The position numbers and the translations under genes were made by a program. Below are positions 40,362 to 49,572 of a stretch of DNA of 64,000 nucleotides, in pieces (position 1 is the first letter of the stretch; each line of letters opens with the position of its first letter). The notes beneath the pieces are model-generated. The model saw only the letters and a program-made list of their open reading frames with translations. It was not told where the DNA came from and ran no database searches. Source of the DNA: an uncultured Clostridium sp. Lineage in GTDB: Bacteria; Bacillota; Clostridia; Lachnospirales; Lachnospiraceae. The stretch is from assembly GCA_900542035.1 (NCBI GenBank), contig UQMJ01000013.1:3309-67308 (forward strand), given 5' to 3'.

Positions 40362-40937
40362 ATGGGAAGTATGGCGGTAAAAAATGAGAAAAGTCTTGTG
40401 GGTTCAACCATGATTTCCTATTACTTCGGAATGACGACGAAAAACGTCCAGTTACTGGCTCAAAAGGGCATCATACCTTCGGAAAAAATCAATGGCCATT
40501 ATAAATTTGACTTGGATGACACAATAAAAACCTATATCCGCTATCTGTCTGATAAAGCCAATGGCCGTGAAGCTGCGAAAAAAGAAACCGCAGCAGGCAG
40601 AAAGGAAGAGGCAGAAGCAGATTTAAAAAGGAGCAAAGCCGACATAGAGGCGTTGAAACTGAAAGAATTGGAAGGAAAGATGCACAGAAGTGAGGATGTT
40701 GAGCTTGTAATCACAAATCTGGTGTATCTGATTCGTTCCATGCTGATTGCCCTGCCTGGAAGACTGGCCGTAGATGTAGCACCTGTGCAGACAGCGGCAG
40801 AAGCATCTGTAATTATCCGGAATGAGGTTTATAAAATATTGGAGGAATTATCCAAGTTCCAATATGATCCGGAAGAATTTGCAAGAATGGTAAGGGAAAG
40901 AGAGAGGTGGATGGATGTAGAACCGGAAGATGAATAA
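40362..40937 (+). CDS. Terminase small subunit (Nu1-like)
   Basis: 191 residues from ATG 40362 with AGGTGG upstream. The N-terminus is a winged HTH (STMISYYFGMTTKNVQLLAQ) for packaging-site binding, followed by a long charged helix and an oligomerisation/large-subunit binding tail (YDPEEFARMVRERERWMDVE). Overlap with the GpA-type large subunit confirms the role. Confidence 0.85.
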   Translation: MGSMAVKNEKSLVGSTMISYYFGMTTKNVQLLAQKGIIPSEKINGHYKFDLDDTIKTYIRYLSDKANGREAAKKETAAGRKEEAEADLKRSKADIEALKLKELEGKMHRSEDVELVITNLVYLIRSMLIALPGRLAVDVAPVQTAAEASVIIRNEVYKILEELSKFQYDPEEFARMVRERERWMDVEPEDE

Positions 40938-42849
40938 AAAAGAGCTAAAAAAGATTAACCGTGTACTTGGAAAGGCACTAGCTCATTTTAAACCGCCTGA
41001 AAATCTTACGGTTGATGAGTGGGCGGATAAGCACAGACGGTTATCTCCGGAAAGTTCGGCGGAATCCGGCCCTTGGAGAACCAGCAGAACGCCTTATTTG
41101 CGAGAACCTATGCGGGCATTTACGGATCCTAAAATTAAGAAAATTGTCATGGTAGCGGCTTCACAGGTTGGAAAGTCTGAGCTGGAAGCCAATATTCTAG
41201 GCTATATCATGGATCAGGACCCTGGTACAGTCCTATATGTCCATCCAACGGTAGATGATGCAAAGAAATTCTCAAAACTGAGAATTGCCCCCATGATTCG
41301 GGACTGCAGCACCCTCAGAAAAAAAGTGCATGATGTAAAAAGCAGAGACAGCGGTAATACAATCCTGCAAAAGTCGTTTCCTGGCGGTATGCTTCTGATG
41401 GCAGGCTCCAATGCTCCTTCGGCCCTGGCATCTACACCAGCAAGATATATAATCGGTGACGAGTTGGACCGATGGGCGGACAGCGCTGGAACAGAGGGCG
41501 ATCCGTGGGCGCTGGCAGAGGCAAGGCAGGCGACCTTTTACAATGCGAAAGCGGTAGAGGTGTCAACACCTACCATCAAAGGAGCCAGTAAAATTGAAAC
41601 TGCTTTTTATCAGGGGACGCAGGAACGATGGTGTCATCAGTGTCCGGAGTGTGGGGAATACAGTGAGATCGAGTTCGATCACATTAAATTCGACAAAAAG
41701 TGCAAGCTTGTCAAAAATAAAAAAAACTTTCAGATAATCGGGACAGTTTACTGGATTTGTCCGGAATGTGGCTGCCTGATACCGGAAGAGACCATGAGAA
41801 AGCAGCCGGCAAAGTGGATTGCAGATAATCCGGATGCAGCGGCCGATGGGGTGCGCTCCTTCTGGCTGAATGCGTTCAGCTCCCCATGGACTTCCTGGAG
41901 CAAAATTGCCAAGCAGTTCATTGATGCAGATGCAGCTGGCGACCTCCAGCGGTTAAAAGTAGTGTTTAATACTCTGTTGGGAAAGCTTTGGGAAGACCGA
42001 GGTGACCTGATAGATGAGGACACGGTTATGAACCGAAGGGAGGATTATGGTACGAGGCCGGATGGGAGCTATGTGGAATTGCCGGATGACGTACTGGTTA
42101 TTACAACCGGAGTAGATACGCAGGGGGACCGCTTCGAGTACGAAGTTGTAGGGCATGGACATTTTGGAGAGACCTGGGGAATTGAAAAAGGAATCATTCC
42201 AGGACGTGCCGATACAGAGGAAGCATGGGAAAGGTTGGACGATCTGGTTTCCCATGTTTACCGGTACAGGGACAGGACGGGGCTGAAAACGTCTATTACC
42301 TGTGTAGACTCCGGCGGTTCTTTTACCCAGGAAGTGTATGAACAATGTAAAAAACGACAGGCTAAAAAGGTATTTGCCATTAAAGGACGTGGTGGTGCAG
42401 GCGTCCCCTTTGTGGGGCCTCCAACAAAAGTACCGATTAGGGACAATAAGAAAAACCGTTGCTGGCTTTATGTACTAGGGGTTGACGCAGGAAAGGAGAT
42501 AATTATGGGTAACTTAAACGTGCAGGAGCCAGGGGCAAATTATTGTCATTTCAACCGCAGGGAAGGAGCCGGATATGATTCCAATTATTTTAATGGTTTA
42601 TTATCGGAGAAAATGACCCTTACCTGGACCAACAGAGGAAATGTATGGAAGTGGGTACCGCTTCCAGGGCATATCAGAAATGAACCGCTGGACTGCAGAA
42701 ACTATGCTTTGGCAGGATTCCGGATTTTAAATCCGGATTTGGATGCATTGGAAAGCCGGAGAAGAGATAAGGGCAAAAGAAAAAAGATAGTCATGCAGGT
42801 TCAGCCTAAACAGAAGAAAAGAACAGAGCTTTTGCGGGATGATTGGTGA
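40930..42849 (+). CDS. Terminase large subunit (GpA family)
   Basis: 639 residues, normal for lambda GpA-type terminases. N-terminal ATPase: AASQVGKSELEANIL (Walker A-like) and IIGDELDRWADS (Walker B). A zinc knuckle (CPECGEYSEIEF, CPECGCLIP) follows. C-terminal nuclease: ITTGVDTQGDRFEYEVVGHG and TCVDSGGSFTQEVYE. It cuts concatemers and pumps DNA into the prohead. Confidence 0.95.
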   Translation: MNKKELKKINRVLGKALAHFKPPENLTVDEWADKHRRLSPESSAESGPWRTSRTPYLREPMRAFTDPKIKKIVMVAASQVGKSELEANILGYIMDQDPGTVLYVHPTVDDAKKFSKLRIAPMIRDCSTLRKKVHDVKSRDSGNTILQKSFPGGMLLMAGSNAPSALASTPARYIIGDELDRWADSAGTEGDPWALAEARQATFYNAKAVEVSTPTIKGASKIETAFYQGTQERWCHQCPECGEYSEIEFDHIKFDKKCKLVKNKKNFQIIGTVYWICPECGCLIPEETMRKQPAKWIADNPDAAADGVRSFWLNAFSSPWTSWSKIAKQFIDADAAGDLQRLKVVFNTLLGKLWEDRGDLIDEDTVMNRREDYGTRPDGSYVELPDDVLVITTGVDTQGDRFEYEVVGHGHFGETWGIEKGIIPGRADTEEAWERLDDLVSHVYRYRDRTGLKTSITCVDSGGSFTQEVYEQCKKRQAKKVFAIKGRGGAGVPFVGPPTKVPIRDNKKNRCWLYVLGVDAGKEIIMGNLNVQEPGANYCHFNRREGAGYDSNYFNGLLSEKMTLTWTNRGNVWKWVPLPGHIRNEPLDCRNYALAGFRILNPDLDALESRRRDKGKRKKIVMQVQPKQKKRTELLRDDW

Positions 42850-43118
42850 TGGATAACATGAAGAAAAAGAAACTCACAGAGCTGCTTGAAAGAAAAAAAC
42901 GGCGTCTGGAATTGTACTATAACCGAGAAGAAGAGATGTTGGACGGAGGCGTACAGAGTTATGGTCAGGGAACCAGGAACCTGGCCAGGTATAATACAGA
43001 TCTGGCTAACATTCAAAAGGCCATAAAGGAACTGGAAGAAGAAATAAACAGTCTGGAAAACGTTTTGAATGGAAAAAGCAAACGAAAGGCTGTTGGAGTG
43101 GTAATACGAGATTGGTAG
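42849..43118 (+). CDS. Small head-joining/coiled-coil protein (gpW-position)
   Basis: 89 residues from ATG 42849, overlapping the terminase stop (TGATG). Largely coiled coil with Lys/Glu heptads (LARYNTDLANIQKAIKELEE). Its place between terminase and portal is that of lambda gpW or DUF6148-type proteins. Confidence 0.6.
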   Translation: MDNMKKKKLTELLERKKRRLELYYNREEEMLDGGVQSYGQGTRNLARYNTDLANIQKAIKELEEEINSLENVLNGKSKRKAVGVVIRDW

Positions 43119-43133
43119 TAAGGAGTTGCCGTT

Positions 43134-44765
43134 ATGGGAAAAAGCAGAAAAAAGAAAAAACAGCCAGAGACTCATGTAAGCACAGGATTGGCTGGCAAAG
43201 CGATTGCTCTAAGAAACAAGGGGTATAGCCAGTCAGGAGCCAGCGTTACCAGAAAAGCTTTAAAGGGTTTCCTGGCTTCCAGTGGTGCAGCATATGAAGA
43301 TATTGACGAAAACAATCATATTCTGCGGCAAAGAAGCAGAGCCTTGTATATGGCGGCTCCTATTGCGACATCAGCAATTAAAACCAACCGAACCAATGTG
43401 ATTGGGATTGGTTTGCTGCCGAAAAGCAAAATTGACCGAAAGGTGTTGGGGATGACCCAGGAACAGGCGGACGCATGGCAGGAGCGGGCGAACAGGGAGT
43501 TTTCGCTGTGGGCATCAAAAAAACAGTCATGTGATGCAACTGGCGTCAACGATTTTTACGGGATTCAGCAGTTGGCTCTGGTTTCCTGGCTGGTAAGCGG
43601 AGATGCTTTCGTGCTCATCAAAAGGGCGGAGCCGACTAGATTTTGCCCTTACAGCCTGCGGCTGCATCTGATTGAAGCGGATCGGGTTGCGACACCACCA
43701 GAAGACGGCGCCAGTTATCCAGCATCATGTACGACTGGAAAAACGAAAGACGGGAATCGGATATTTGACGGTGTGGAGGTAGACCGAAATGGTAAGATAC
43801 TGGCGTACCATATTCGTAATACTTATCCGTATGAATGGACAACAGAGCCTACAAAATGGACAAGGGTGGAGGCTTATGGGAAGAAGACAGAGATTCCCAA
43901 TATTTTGCAGATTATGGAAAGTGAACGTCCGGAACAGTACAGAGGCGTTACATATCTAGCACAGGTTATAGAGCCTCTTTTGCAGATAAGGAGATACACA
44001 GAAAGCGAGTTGATTGCTTCCATAGTGGAAAGCTTCTTTACGGCGTTCATCTTGACGGAAAATGGCGAGGATGAGAATCCTTTCAATGAAGTTGGTGGAG
44101 ATGGGGGAGAAATCAGTAGGGATGAAAATGAGTATGAGATGGGGCCAGGGCAGATTAACCACTTAAAAACCGGCGAAGATGTGAAATTTGGAGACCCCAA
44201 ACGCCCAAATAGCGGGTTTGAAAGTTTCACAAAGGCAATTTGTGAACAGATGGGGGCTGCATTAGAAATTCCAAGTGATTTGCTGTTAAAATCTTTCAAT
44301 TCTTCTTATAGTGCCAGCAGAGCTGCCTTGTTGGAAGCGTGGAAGGGATTTAAAATGAGACGGAATTGGTTTGTATCTGATTTTTGCAAACCAGTCTATG
44401 AAATATGGATGCAGGAAGCAGTTGCCAGGGGCAGAATACAGGCCCCTGGCTTTTTTACGGATCCAATTATCAGGATGGCTTATCTGGGATGCGAGTGGAT
44501 TGGCCCGTCTCAGGGACAGCTTGATCCGGTCAAGGAAATTACGGCGGAAATTCTTGCAATCGGAGAAGGAATTACTACCAGGGAGCAGGCCACAGTCCGG
44601 CAGAACGGAGGCCAGTGGGATGCAAATGTGGAACGTCTGAAGCTGGAAAATGAAAGACTTTCAGATGCTAATGGAGCAATTGCTTTAAAGCCGGATAAAA
44701 TTGAAAATGTGGTAACAAGAAGTTTAAAAAATTCAGTAATGGAGGTATTGCATGAAAAAAATTAG
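43134..44765 (+). CDS. Portal protein (lambda gpB family)
   Basis: 543 residues. A SGAAYEDIDENN start is followed by the portal core: SRALYMAAPIATSAIKTNRT, NVIGIGLLPKS, AWKGFKMRRNWFVSDFCKPV, and WIGPSQGQLDPVKE, the last typical of lambda-type portals. It forms the dodecameric DNA gate at a capsid vertex. Its 3' end overlaps the protease gene by 14 bases. Confidence 0.93.
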   Translation: MGKSRKKKKQPETHVSTGLAGKAIALRNKGYSQSGASVTRKALKGFLASSGAAYEDIDENNHILRQRSRALYMAAPIATSAIKTNRTNVIGIGLLPKSKIDRKVLGMTQEQADAWQERANREFSLWASKKQSCDATGVNDFYGIQQLALVSWLVSGDAFVLIKRAEPTRFCPYSLRLHLIEADRVATPPEDGASYPASCTTGKTKDGNRIFDGVEVDRNGKILAYHIRNTYPYEWTTEPTKWTRVEAYGKKTEIPNILQIMESERPEQYRGVTYLAQVIEPLLQIRRYTESELIASIVESFFTAFILTENGEDENPFNEVGGDGGEISRDENEYEMGPGQINHLKTGEDVKFGDPKRPNSGFESFTKAICEQMGAALEIPSDLLLKSFNSSYSASRAALLEAWKGFKMRRNWFVSDFCKPVYEIWMQEAVARGRIQAPGFFTDPIIRMAYLGCEWIGPSQGQLDPVKEITAEILAIGEGITTREQATVRQNGGQWDANVERLKLENERLSDANGAIALKPDKIENVVTRSLKNSVMEVLHEKN

Positions 44766-45927
44766 CTTATGTGCGGGACCGGAATCAGCCGCAGCCGGAC
44801 GTTTTTGGAACATCGCCAGTACCGGAGAAGATTCTGGAGAAATAGTTCTGTATGGGGACGTGCTTCCGCAAAAACCGAGAAGTTGGTGGACTGGGGAAGA
44901 AAAGAAGGGACTTTATATTACCCCAGAAGGATTTATGGAAGATTTGGAAACCGTAAGAGGAAAAAGAAACATTACAATCAAAATCAATAGCTGCGGCGGA
45001 GATTTGTACAGCGGAATTGCAATCCATAACATCATTAAAGGGCTTCCAGGACATAAGACAGTCATTGTTGAGGGAATCGCCGCAAGTGCGGCCAGCGTGA
45101 TTGCCTGTGCAGGAGACGAAGTACAGGTATACCCAGGAAGCATCTGGATGATTCATGGAGTATCAGCTACATTATTTGACCAGTATTCCAGAGAGGATTT
45201 GGAGAAGGTGTATGATGTGATGGAGGCGGGAGAAAAGGCGATCGCAGAAATCTATCGCGTCAAGACGGGAAAAGAGGTGGACGAGCTTCGCCAGCTTATG
45301 AGGGAAGAGTCCTGGTATATTGGCCAGGAAATAGTTGATCAGGGATTTGCGGAAACGCTTCTGGAAGAGAAAGCAGTAGAAACAGAAGTAAGTGCAGATC
45401 ATAAGTTCCTTCTGGTAGCTGGAGCCAAGCACAATATTGAAGGATTCCATAATGTCCCCACAAATTTTAAGACCAAAACAGATGTTCCACTGGCAAACCA
45501 GACAGGACATAAAACAGAAAAAGTATCAAAGGAGGAAAAAAATTTGACAAAGGAAGAGTTAAAGAATCGATATCCGGAATTAATTGCACAGATTGTAGCA
45601 GACGCAGAGAGCAGCGCTGCCGAAAGAGAGAGAAAGAGAATCCAGGATATTGAAGCAATCCAGTCTGTCATTGGGGACAGTGCTCTGATTGAAGAGGCAA
45701 AATACGGCAAGGAGCTGTGTAATGCCGAGACGCTTGCTTTTCGGGCAATGCAGAAGCAGGCAAAGCTGGGAGAAAATTTCCTGCAAAATATGATGCAGGA
45801 TAATCGGACTTCTGGTGTAGCAAATGTTTCTGGCATTCCAAGCGGACGGGAAGGCCAAGGAACAGATGAAGGAGAAAAAGTAAAAGCTCTGGTCAATGAG
45901 TACAACACACTGATGAAAGGGGAATAA
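44752..45927 (+). CDS. Prohead protease (ClpP/S49-like) fused to scaffold
   Basis: 391 residues. A ClpP-like fold gives the Ser protease: KINSCGGDLYSGIAIHN, IVEGIAASAASVIACAGDEV (nucleophile Ser), and the His of WMIHGVSA. A linker leads to a C-terminal scaffold (NLTKEELKNRYPELIAQIVA, then a coiled coil). The lambda C protein has this organisation, with a shorter scaffold made from an internal start. Confidence 0.92.
   Translation: MKKISLCAGPESAAAGRFWNIASTGEDSGEIVLYGDVLPQKPRSWWTGEEKKGLYITPEGFMEDLETVRGKRNITIKINSCGGDLYSGIAIHNIIKGLPGHKTVIVEGIAASAASVIACAGDEVQVYPGSIWMIHGVSATLFDQYSREDLEKVYDVMEAGEKAIAEIYRVKTGKEVDELRQLMREESWYIGQEIVDQGFAETLLEEKAVETEVSADHKFLLVAGAKHNIEGFHNVPTNFKTKTDVPLANQTGHKTEKVSKEEKNLTKEELKNRYPELIAQIVADAESSAAERERKRIQDIEAIQSVIGDSALIEEAKYGKELCNAETLAFRAMQKQAKLGENFLQNMMQDNRTSGVANVSGIPSGREGQGTDEGEKVKALVNEYNTLMKGE
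45544..45927 (+). CDS. Nested scaffold protein (Nu3-like) from internal TTG
   Basis: AAAGGAGG at 45528-45535 precedes in-frame TTG 45544 inside the protease gene. It would give a 127-residue coiled-coil scaffold (LTKEELKNRYPELIAQ onward). Lambda Nu3 is made the same way inside gene C. The strong internal ribosome site is the direct evidence. Confidence 0.7.
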   Translation: MTKEELKNRYPELIAQIVADAESSAAERERKRIQDIEAIQSVIGDSALIEEAKYGKELCNAETLAFRAMQKQAKLGENFLQNMMQDNRTSGVANVSGIPSGREGQGTDEGEKVKALVNEYNTLMKGE

Positions 45928-45929
45928 AA

Positions 45930-46298
45930 ATGGGACGATTTTTAAATGAAACAGTAGGAAACATGGAATATGATGAATTAATCATAGGAAACTTTCCAGT
46001 TGCAGATGTTACGATGGTCAAACTTTCTGCAAGTAGTGGTCTGGTAAAAAGAGGAACTGTTCTGGCAGGAGCGCCAGGAGGGGAATTCAAACCGATTTCT
46101 GAGGCTGCTTCTGCAAATGTAGCGCTATATATTTTGGCAGATGATGCAGAGAATATGGATGAAGTACAGATGGTAACTGCATATAAGAGCGGAAAGTTTA
46201 ACCGTATGAAATTACATACGGATGGAAGCTATGAGCTGACGGCAGCAGATGAAGAGTTCTTACGCCTGGCAAACATTCAGGTAGAAGATGCGGTTTAG
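45930..46298 (+). CDS. Head decoration protein (gpD-like)
   Basis: 122 residues from ATG two bases after the protease stop. SSGLVKRGTVLAGAPGGEF and AANVALYILADDAENMDEVQ are typical of lambda gpD-family capsid stabilising proteins. Size and position before the major capsid protein agree. Confidence 0.85.
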   Translation: MGRFLNETVGNMEYDELIIGNFPVADVTMVKLSASSGLVKRGTVLAGAPGGEFKPISEAASANVALYILADDAENMDEVQMVTAYKSGKFNRMKLHTDGSYELTAADEEFLRLANIQVEDAV

Positions 46299-46310
46299 GA
46301 GGAAAAGAGC

Positions 46311-47381
46311 ATGGCATTTAATATTTATTCAACTCACACCTTATTAATGGCGGTACAGTTATTAACTCCGCCCAGTAATTTTTTAAAGAAACGGTACTTT
46401 CCAACAAACGAGGCAACAGACATATTTAAAACAGAAGATGTCCTGATTGAGTATCGGGATGGAAGCAAGAAGCTTGCACCATTTGTTGCACCGCGAAAAG
46501 GTGGCGTTACTATGATGCGGCAGGGTTCCAAACTGGAACGCTTTACCCCGCCGAGAATTGCTCCTAAAAGAGGTCTGACGGTGGATGATTTGGAAACCAG
46601 AGGGTTTGGAGAAGCACTTTTTACGAATAAAACACCGGAAGAAAGAGAGCGTCTGCTTATTATTAGAGATGTTTCAGAACTGAGCGAAGCAATCAGCAGA
46701 AGAGAAGAGGTAATGTGTGCAGAAACAATGCTGACTAATGGCTGTGTTATGAGACATATTGCAGATGATAAGCAAGAAGGAGACGACAAAGAAATTCGTT
46801 TTTACGAAGAAGGCAAGAATCCGGCTCAGTATACTCCTACTGTAAAATGGGATCAGGAAGGTAATCTGATGCTGAAAGACCTTGCAGCTATGAGCCGTAT
46901 GCTGACAACCAGAGGGCTTCCTGTAGCGGATTTTGTGTGTTCACCAGATCTTGCTGATGTGATTATTAATGATTCTAATATTCAAAAACTCCTGGATAAC
47001 AGACGTTATGAATTAGGAGCGGTAAAACCGGAAACACTTACGGATTCTGCCACAGTGGTAGCGGTTCTGAACATTAATGGAAGGTTGATTTCCATTATCA
47101 GCTATGATGAATCTTATACAGATGATGATGGCAAGGATAAACTGTACATTCCATCTGGTAAAGGGATTTTAACGGCTCCTGGAGCTGGTAAGGCGATCTA
47201 TGGTGCTGTTACACAGTTAGAGCAGACAGATAATCACTATCATACTTATGCAGGCAGAAGAGTACCCAAATATTTAGCTAATGCAGAAAATGATACCAGA
47301 AGCATTATGCTTACCAGCCGGCCAATCATGCTGCCCAAGAACAAAAATCCATTTATCGTGATTGACGCATTGACACGGTAG
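46311..47381 (+). CDS. Major capsid protein (gpE family)
   Basis: 356 residues after AGGAGG. HK97-fold gpE-type markers: PPSNFLKKRYFPTNEATDIF at the N-terminus, PFVAPRKGGVTMMRQG, and the ending AENDTRSIMLTSRPIMLPKN. It builds the icosahedral head. Confidence 0.93.
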   Translation: MAFNIYSTHTLLMAVQLLTPPSNFLKKRYFPTNEATDIFKTEDVLIEYRDGSKKLAPFVAPRKGGVTMMRQGSKLERFTPPRIAPKRGLTVDDLETRGFGEALFTNKTPEERERLLIIRDVSELSEAISRREEVMCAETMLTNGCVMRHIADDKQEGDDKEIRFYEEGKNPAQYTPTVKWDQEGNLMLKDLAAMSRMLTTRGLPVADFVCSPDLADVIINDSNIQKLLDNRRYELGAVKPETLTDSATVVAVLNINGRLISIISYDESYTDDDGKDKLYIPSGKGILTAPGAGKAIYGAVTQLEQTDNHYHTYAGRRVPKYLANAENDTRSIMLTSRPIMLPKNKNPFIVIDALTR

Positions 47382-47393
47382 GGAGGAGTCGGG

Positions 47394-47771
47394 ATGATAC
47401 GGATTATTAGCGGAACATTTGGAATGGTAAAAGGAAAACAGGTTATTCCGATTACAAAAGAGTACGGCCCTGTTCAGCTGGAAGAAGAGTTGGAAAAACG
47501 GCTGGTAAATGAGGGGATTGCGGAGTATGTGGGGAATGCACCAGTTTCTGCTGATATGCACCCGAAAGAGGATGTTTCTTTACCCGCCTATAATGCCGGA
47601 ATGAAATTGTCGGAGCTTAAAAAGGCGGCAGAGGCATATGGAATTGAAACTGAGGGAATGACTAAGGCAGAAATCTTGGATGCAATTCAGGAAGCAGAGT
47701 TGGAAGAAGATTTTGGAGATGACGAAGAACCCCCAGAACTTTCGGCTGAGGATGTGGAAGATGAAGCTTAG
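47394..47771 (+). CDS. Head-region protein with C-terminal HeH/SAP-like motif
   Basis: 125 residues. N-terminal beta part (IRIISGTFGMVKGKQVIPIT) and a short helix-extended-helix (SELKKAAEAYGIETEGMTKA, then EILDAI) like the HeH/Rho-N motif of many phage head proteins, then an acidic tail. Corresponds in position to gpFI-type accessory proteins. Confidence 0.65.
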   Translation: MIRIISGTFGMVKGKQVIPITKEYGPVQLEEELEKRLVNEGIAEYVGNAPVSADMHPKEDVSLPAYNAGMKLSELKKAAEAYGIETEGMTKAEILDAIQEAELEEDFGDDEEPPELSAEDVEDEA

Positions 47772-48090
47772 TTTCAAAGGAATGGTAAAAAGGGACTGTA
47801 AGGATGTATTTCTAAACCCGAAAGAATTTGGCAGTCTGCATACCGTAGACGGAAGACCGATGGTAATCCAGATTGATGAATCCGAGATCACAGAACGGTC
47901 AAAGAAGCAATTGGAAAGAGCGGAGGGTGTCTATAAGAGACAATTACTTTTTTACGTGGCCCAGGAAGATTTTGGGCCGCTTCCAGCAATCGGAAGACAG
48001 ATAAAGATAGATAATGGCAGCTATCGGGTAGTAGATGCTAATTCTGAGGGAGGAATCTATTCTATTACGGTAGGAAGGAATCAAGCGTAG
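47761..48090 (+). CDS. Head-tail connector-type protein
   Basis: 109 residues from ATG 47761, overlapping the previous gene by 11 bases. Beta-rich (PMVIQIDESEITERSKKQLE; RQIKIDNGSYRVVDANSEGG). Position and size fit a head-completion protein. No specific family recognised. Confidence 0.6.
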   Translation: MKLSFKGMVKRDCKDVFLNPKEFGSLHTVDGRPMVIQIDESEITERSKKQLERAEGVYKRQLLFYVAQEDFGPLPAIGRQIKIDNGSYRVVDANSEGGIYSITVGRNQA

Positions 48091-48732
48091 ATGAATATTA
48101 GACTTGGAATACCAGAAGCTTTGCTGCGGGAACTGGAAGAAAAACTGGATGGGATTAAAAATCCGGATGCTGTAGTGAAATCAGCGATTAATTATACAGG
48201 AGACAGATTGCGCAGAGAACTGGCAAGAAGAACACAGACGGTGTACCGTTATCAAGGCGGAAAGGAAGCGGTATTAAACTCATCTGCTATTCATAAAGCT
48301 ACTGTAAAAGATCCGGCTGTAGATATTCTTTTTACCGGTCCGACCATTGGAATTGAAAAGTTTCATGCAGAAGTGGATACAGAAGGTAATGGAGTATATG
48401 GTGCAGTAAAAAAGAAAACAACTCCGGTCATTCTAAAGAAAGAGACTGGAAAAGCATTTCAGGTAAAATTTAAAAGTGGACATATAGCAATAGTATATCG
48501 AGCGACGGAAAGAGAAGTGAATCTGTCCAGAGCAAAAGGTGACCGTTATCGTGGAACAGCGAAACATCCATACCGGTATAATCAGCATACAGCTCCGCTA
48601 AGGCTCATTTCTTCGCCTGCCATTCCAAGCATGGTAAAAAGTGAAGAGGTGTATGGTCACCTGGAGGAAAAATACCAGAACATTCTGGAAAAGCAGGTAA
48701 GAAAAGTAATGGAGAAAGCAATATATGGATAG
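48091..48732 (+). CDS. Minor tail protein Z-like (head-tail joining)
   Basis: 213 residues starting at ATG immediately after the previous stop. AINYTGDRLRRELARRTQTV and the KHPYRYNQHTAPLRLISSPA ending are reminiscent of the GPZ / prophage minor tail protein Z family, which completes tail ends. Moderate confidence. Confidence 0.65.
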   Translation: MNIRLGIPEALLRELEEKLDGIKNPDAVVKSAINYTGDRLRRELARRTQTVYRYQGGKEAVLNSSAIHKATVKDPAVDILFTGPTIGIEKFHAEVDTEGNGVYGAVKKKTTPVILKKETGKAFQVKFKSGHIAIVYRATEREVNLSRAKGDRYRGTAKHPYRYNQHTAPLRLISSPAIPSMVKSEEVYGHLEEKYQNILEKQVRKVMEKAIYG

Positions 48733-49285
48733 CACAAGAAGAATGGCACTATTGGATCTGCAGAAAGAGCTTTCAAAAGAAATTGAAAATATTTTGGAAG
48801 ATATGATGTTAAAACAGCCATCTTCTCCGGAATTAATACCAATTAAAGCATATGGGCAGGCTCTTCCGATACCAGAGCGGTTGACGAATGCCGAGAACTA
48901 CAGCAATGAGGATTTGCCGGAAGAAGAAGCTGATATTCAAAAAGCATTTCCGTTTCCATGGGCGTTAATCAAGTTAGATAGAGGAATTGTAACAGGTATT
49001 GGAGAGCCTCAGATTGTTTATGTTGTGATTGTATTTGGAATTTTTGACGATGGGAAAGAAAATCAAGGTCATGAAGCGGTATTGATTATGATTGAGCGGG
49101 TTATGGAACGTTTTGCAAAAGATCCATTACTGTCAGGACAGATAATGGCAGTACCAATTGATAACAACCATATGTTTAATTGGTCGATGCAGGACGAGGA
49201 TACCTATCCCTATTTTTACGGAGCATTAGAAATGGCGTTTTACACACCAGGATTTCAACGGGAGGACAGATATGGATTTGCATGA
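48725..49285 (+). CDS. Tail-completion-type protein, unknown
   Basis: 186 residues overlapping its neighbours by 8 and 14 bases. An N-terminal helix precedes a globular part with IVTGIGEPQIVYVVIVFGIF and the ending FYGALEMAFYTPGFQRED. Its placement between a Z-like protein and the sheath suggests a terminator/completion role. Confidence 0.6.
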   Translation: MDSTRRMALLDLQKELSKEIENILEDMMLKQPSSPELIPIKAYGQALPIPERLTNAENYSNEDLPEEEADIQKAFPFPWALIKLDRGIVTGIGEPQIVYVVIVFGIFDDGKENQGHEAVLIMIERVMERFAKDPLLSGQIMAVPIDNNHMFNWSMQDEDTYPYFYGALEMAFYTPGFQREDRYGFA

Positions 49286-49568
49286 GAAAAAACAGAAACC
49301 AGCGGAACAGGCAAAAGCGACGATTCCAAGAAGGAAAGAGCCGGTTGTCTATTTAGGGCCGCATATTAAGGAAGTAGTGAATGCAGGAACTGTATTCACC
49401 AATGGATTGCCTGAACATTTGAAGCAGGCAGTAAAGAAAATGCCGGAAATCGGAGAATTATTAATCCCGCTGAGCCAGGTAGTAGAAGCAAGAAAAAAGC
49501 TTTCAATACCTGGCTCTTCTCTTGGCATTTTCTACAATAAGGCGAAGTCTTATAAGAAGGGAGAATGA
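49272..49568 (+). CDS. Small tail protein preceding sheath (DUF2635-like position)
   Basis: 98 residues. RKEPVVYLGPHIKEVVNAGT and NGLPEHLKQAVKKMPEIGEL are common just upstream of sheath genes in clostridial myophages. Unknown function. Confidence 0.6.
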   Translation: MDLHEKKQKPAEQAKATIPRRKEPVVYLGPHIKEVVNAGTVFTNGLPEHLKQAVKKMPEIGELLIPLSQVVEARKKLSIPGSSLGIFYNKAKSYKKGE

Positions 49569-49572
49569 AGCA

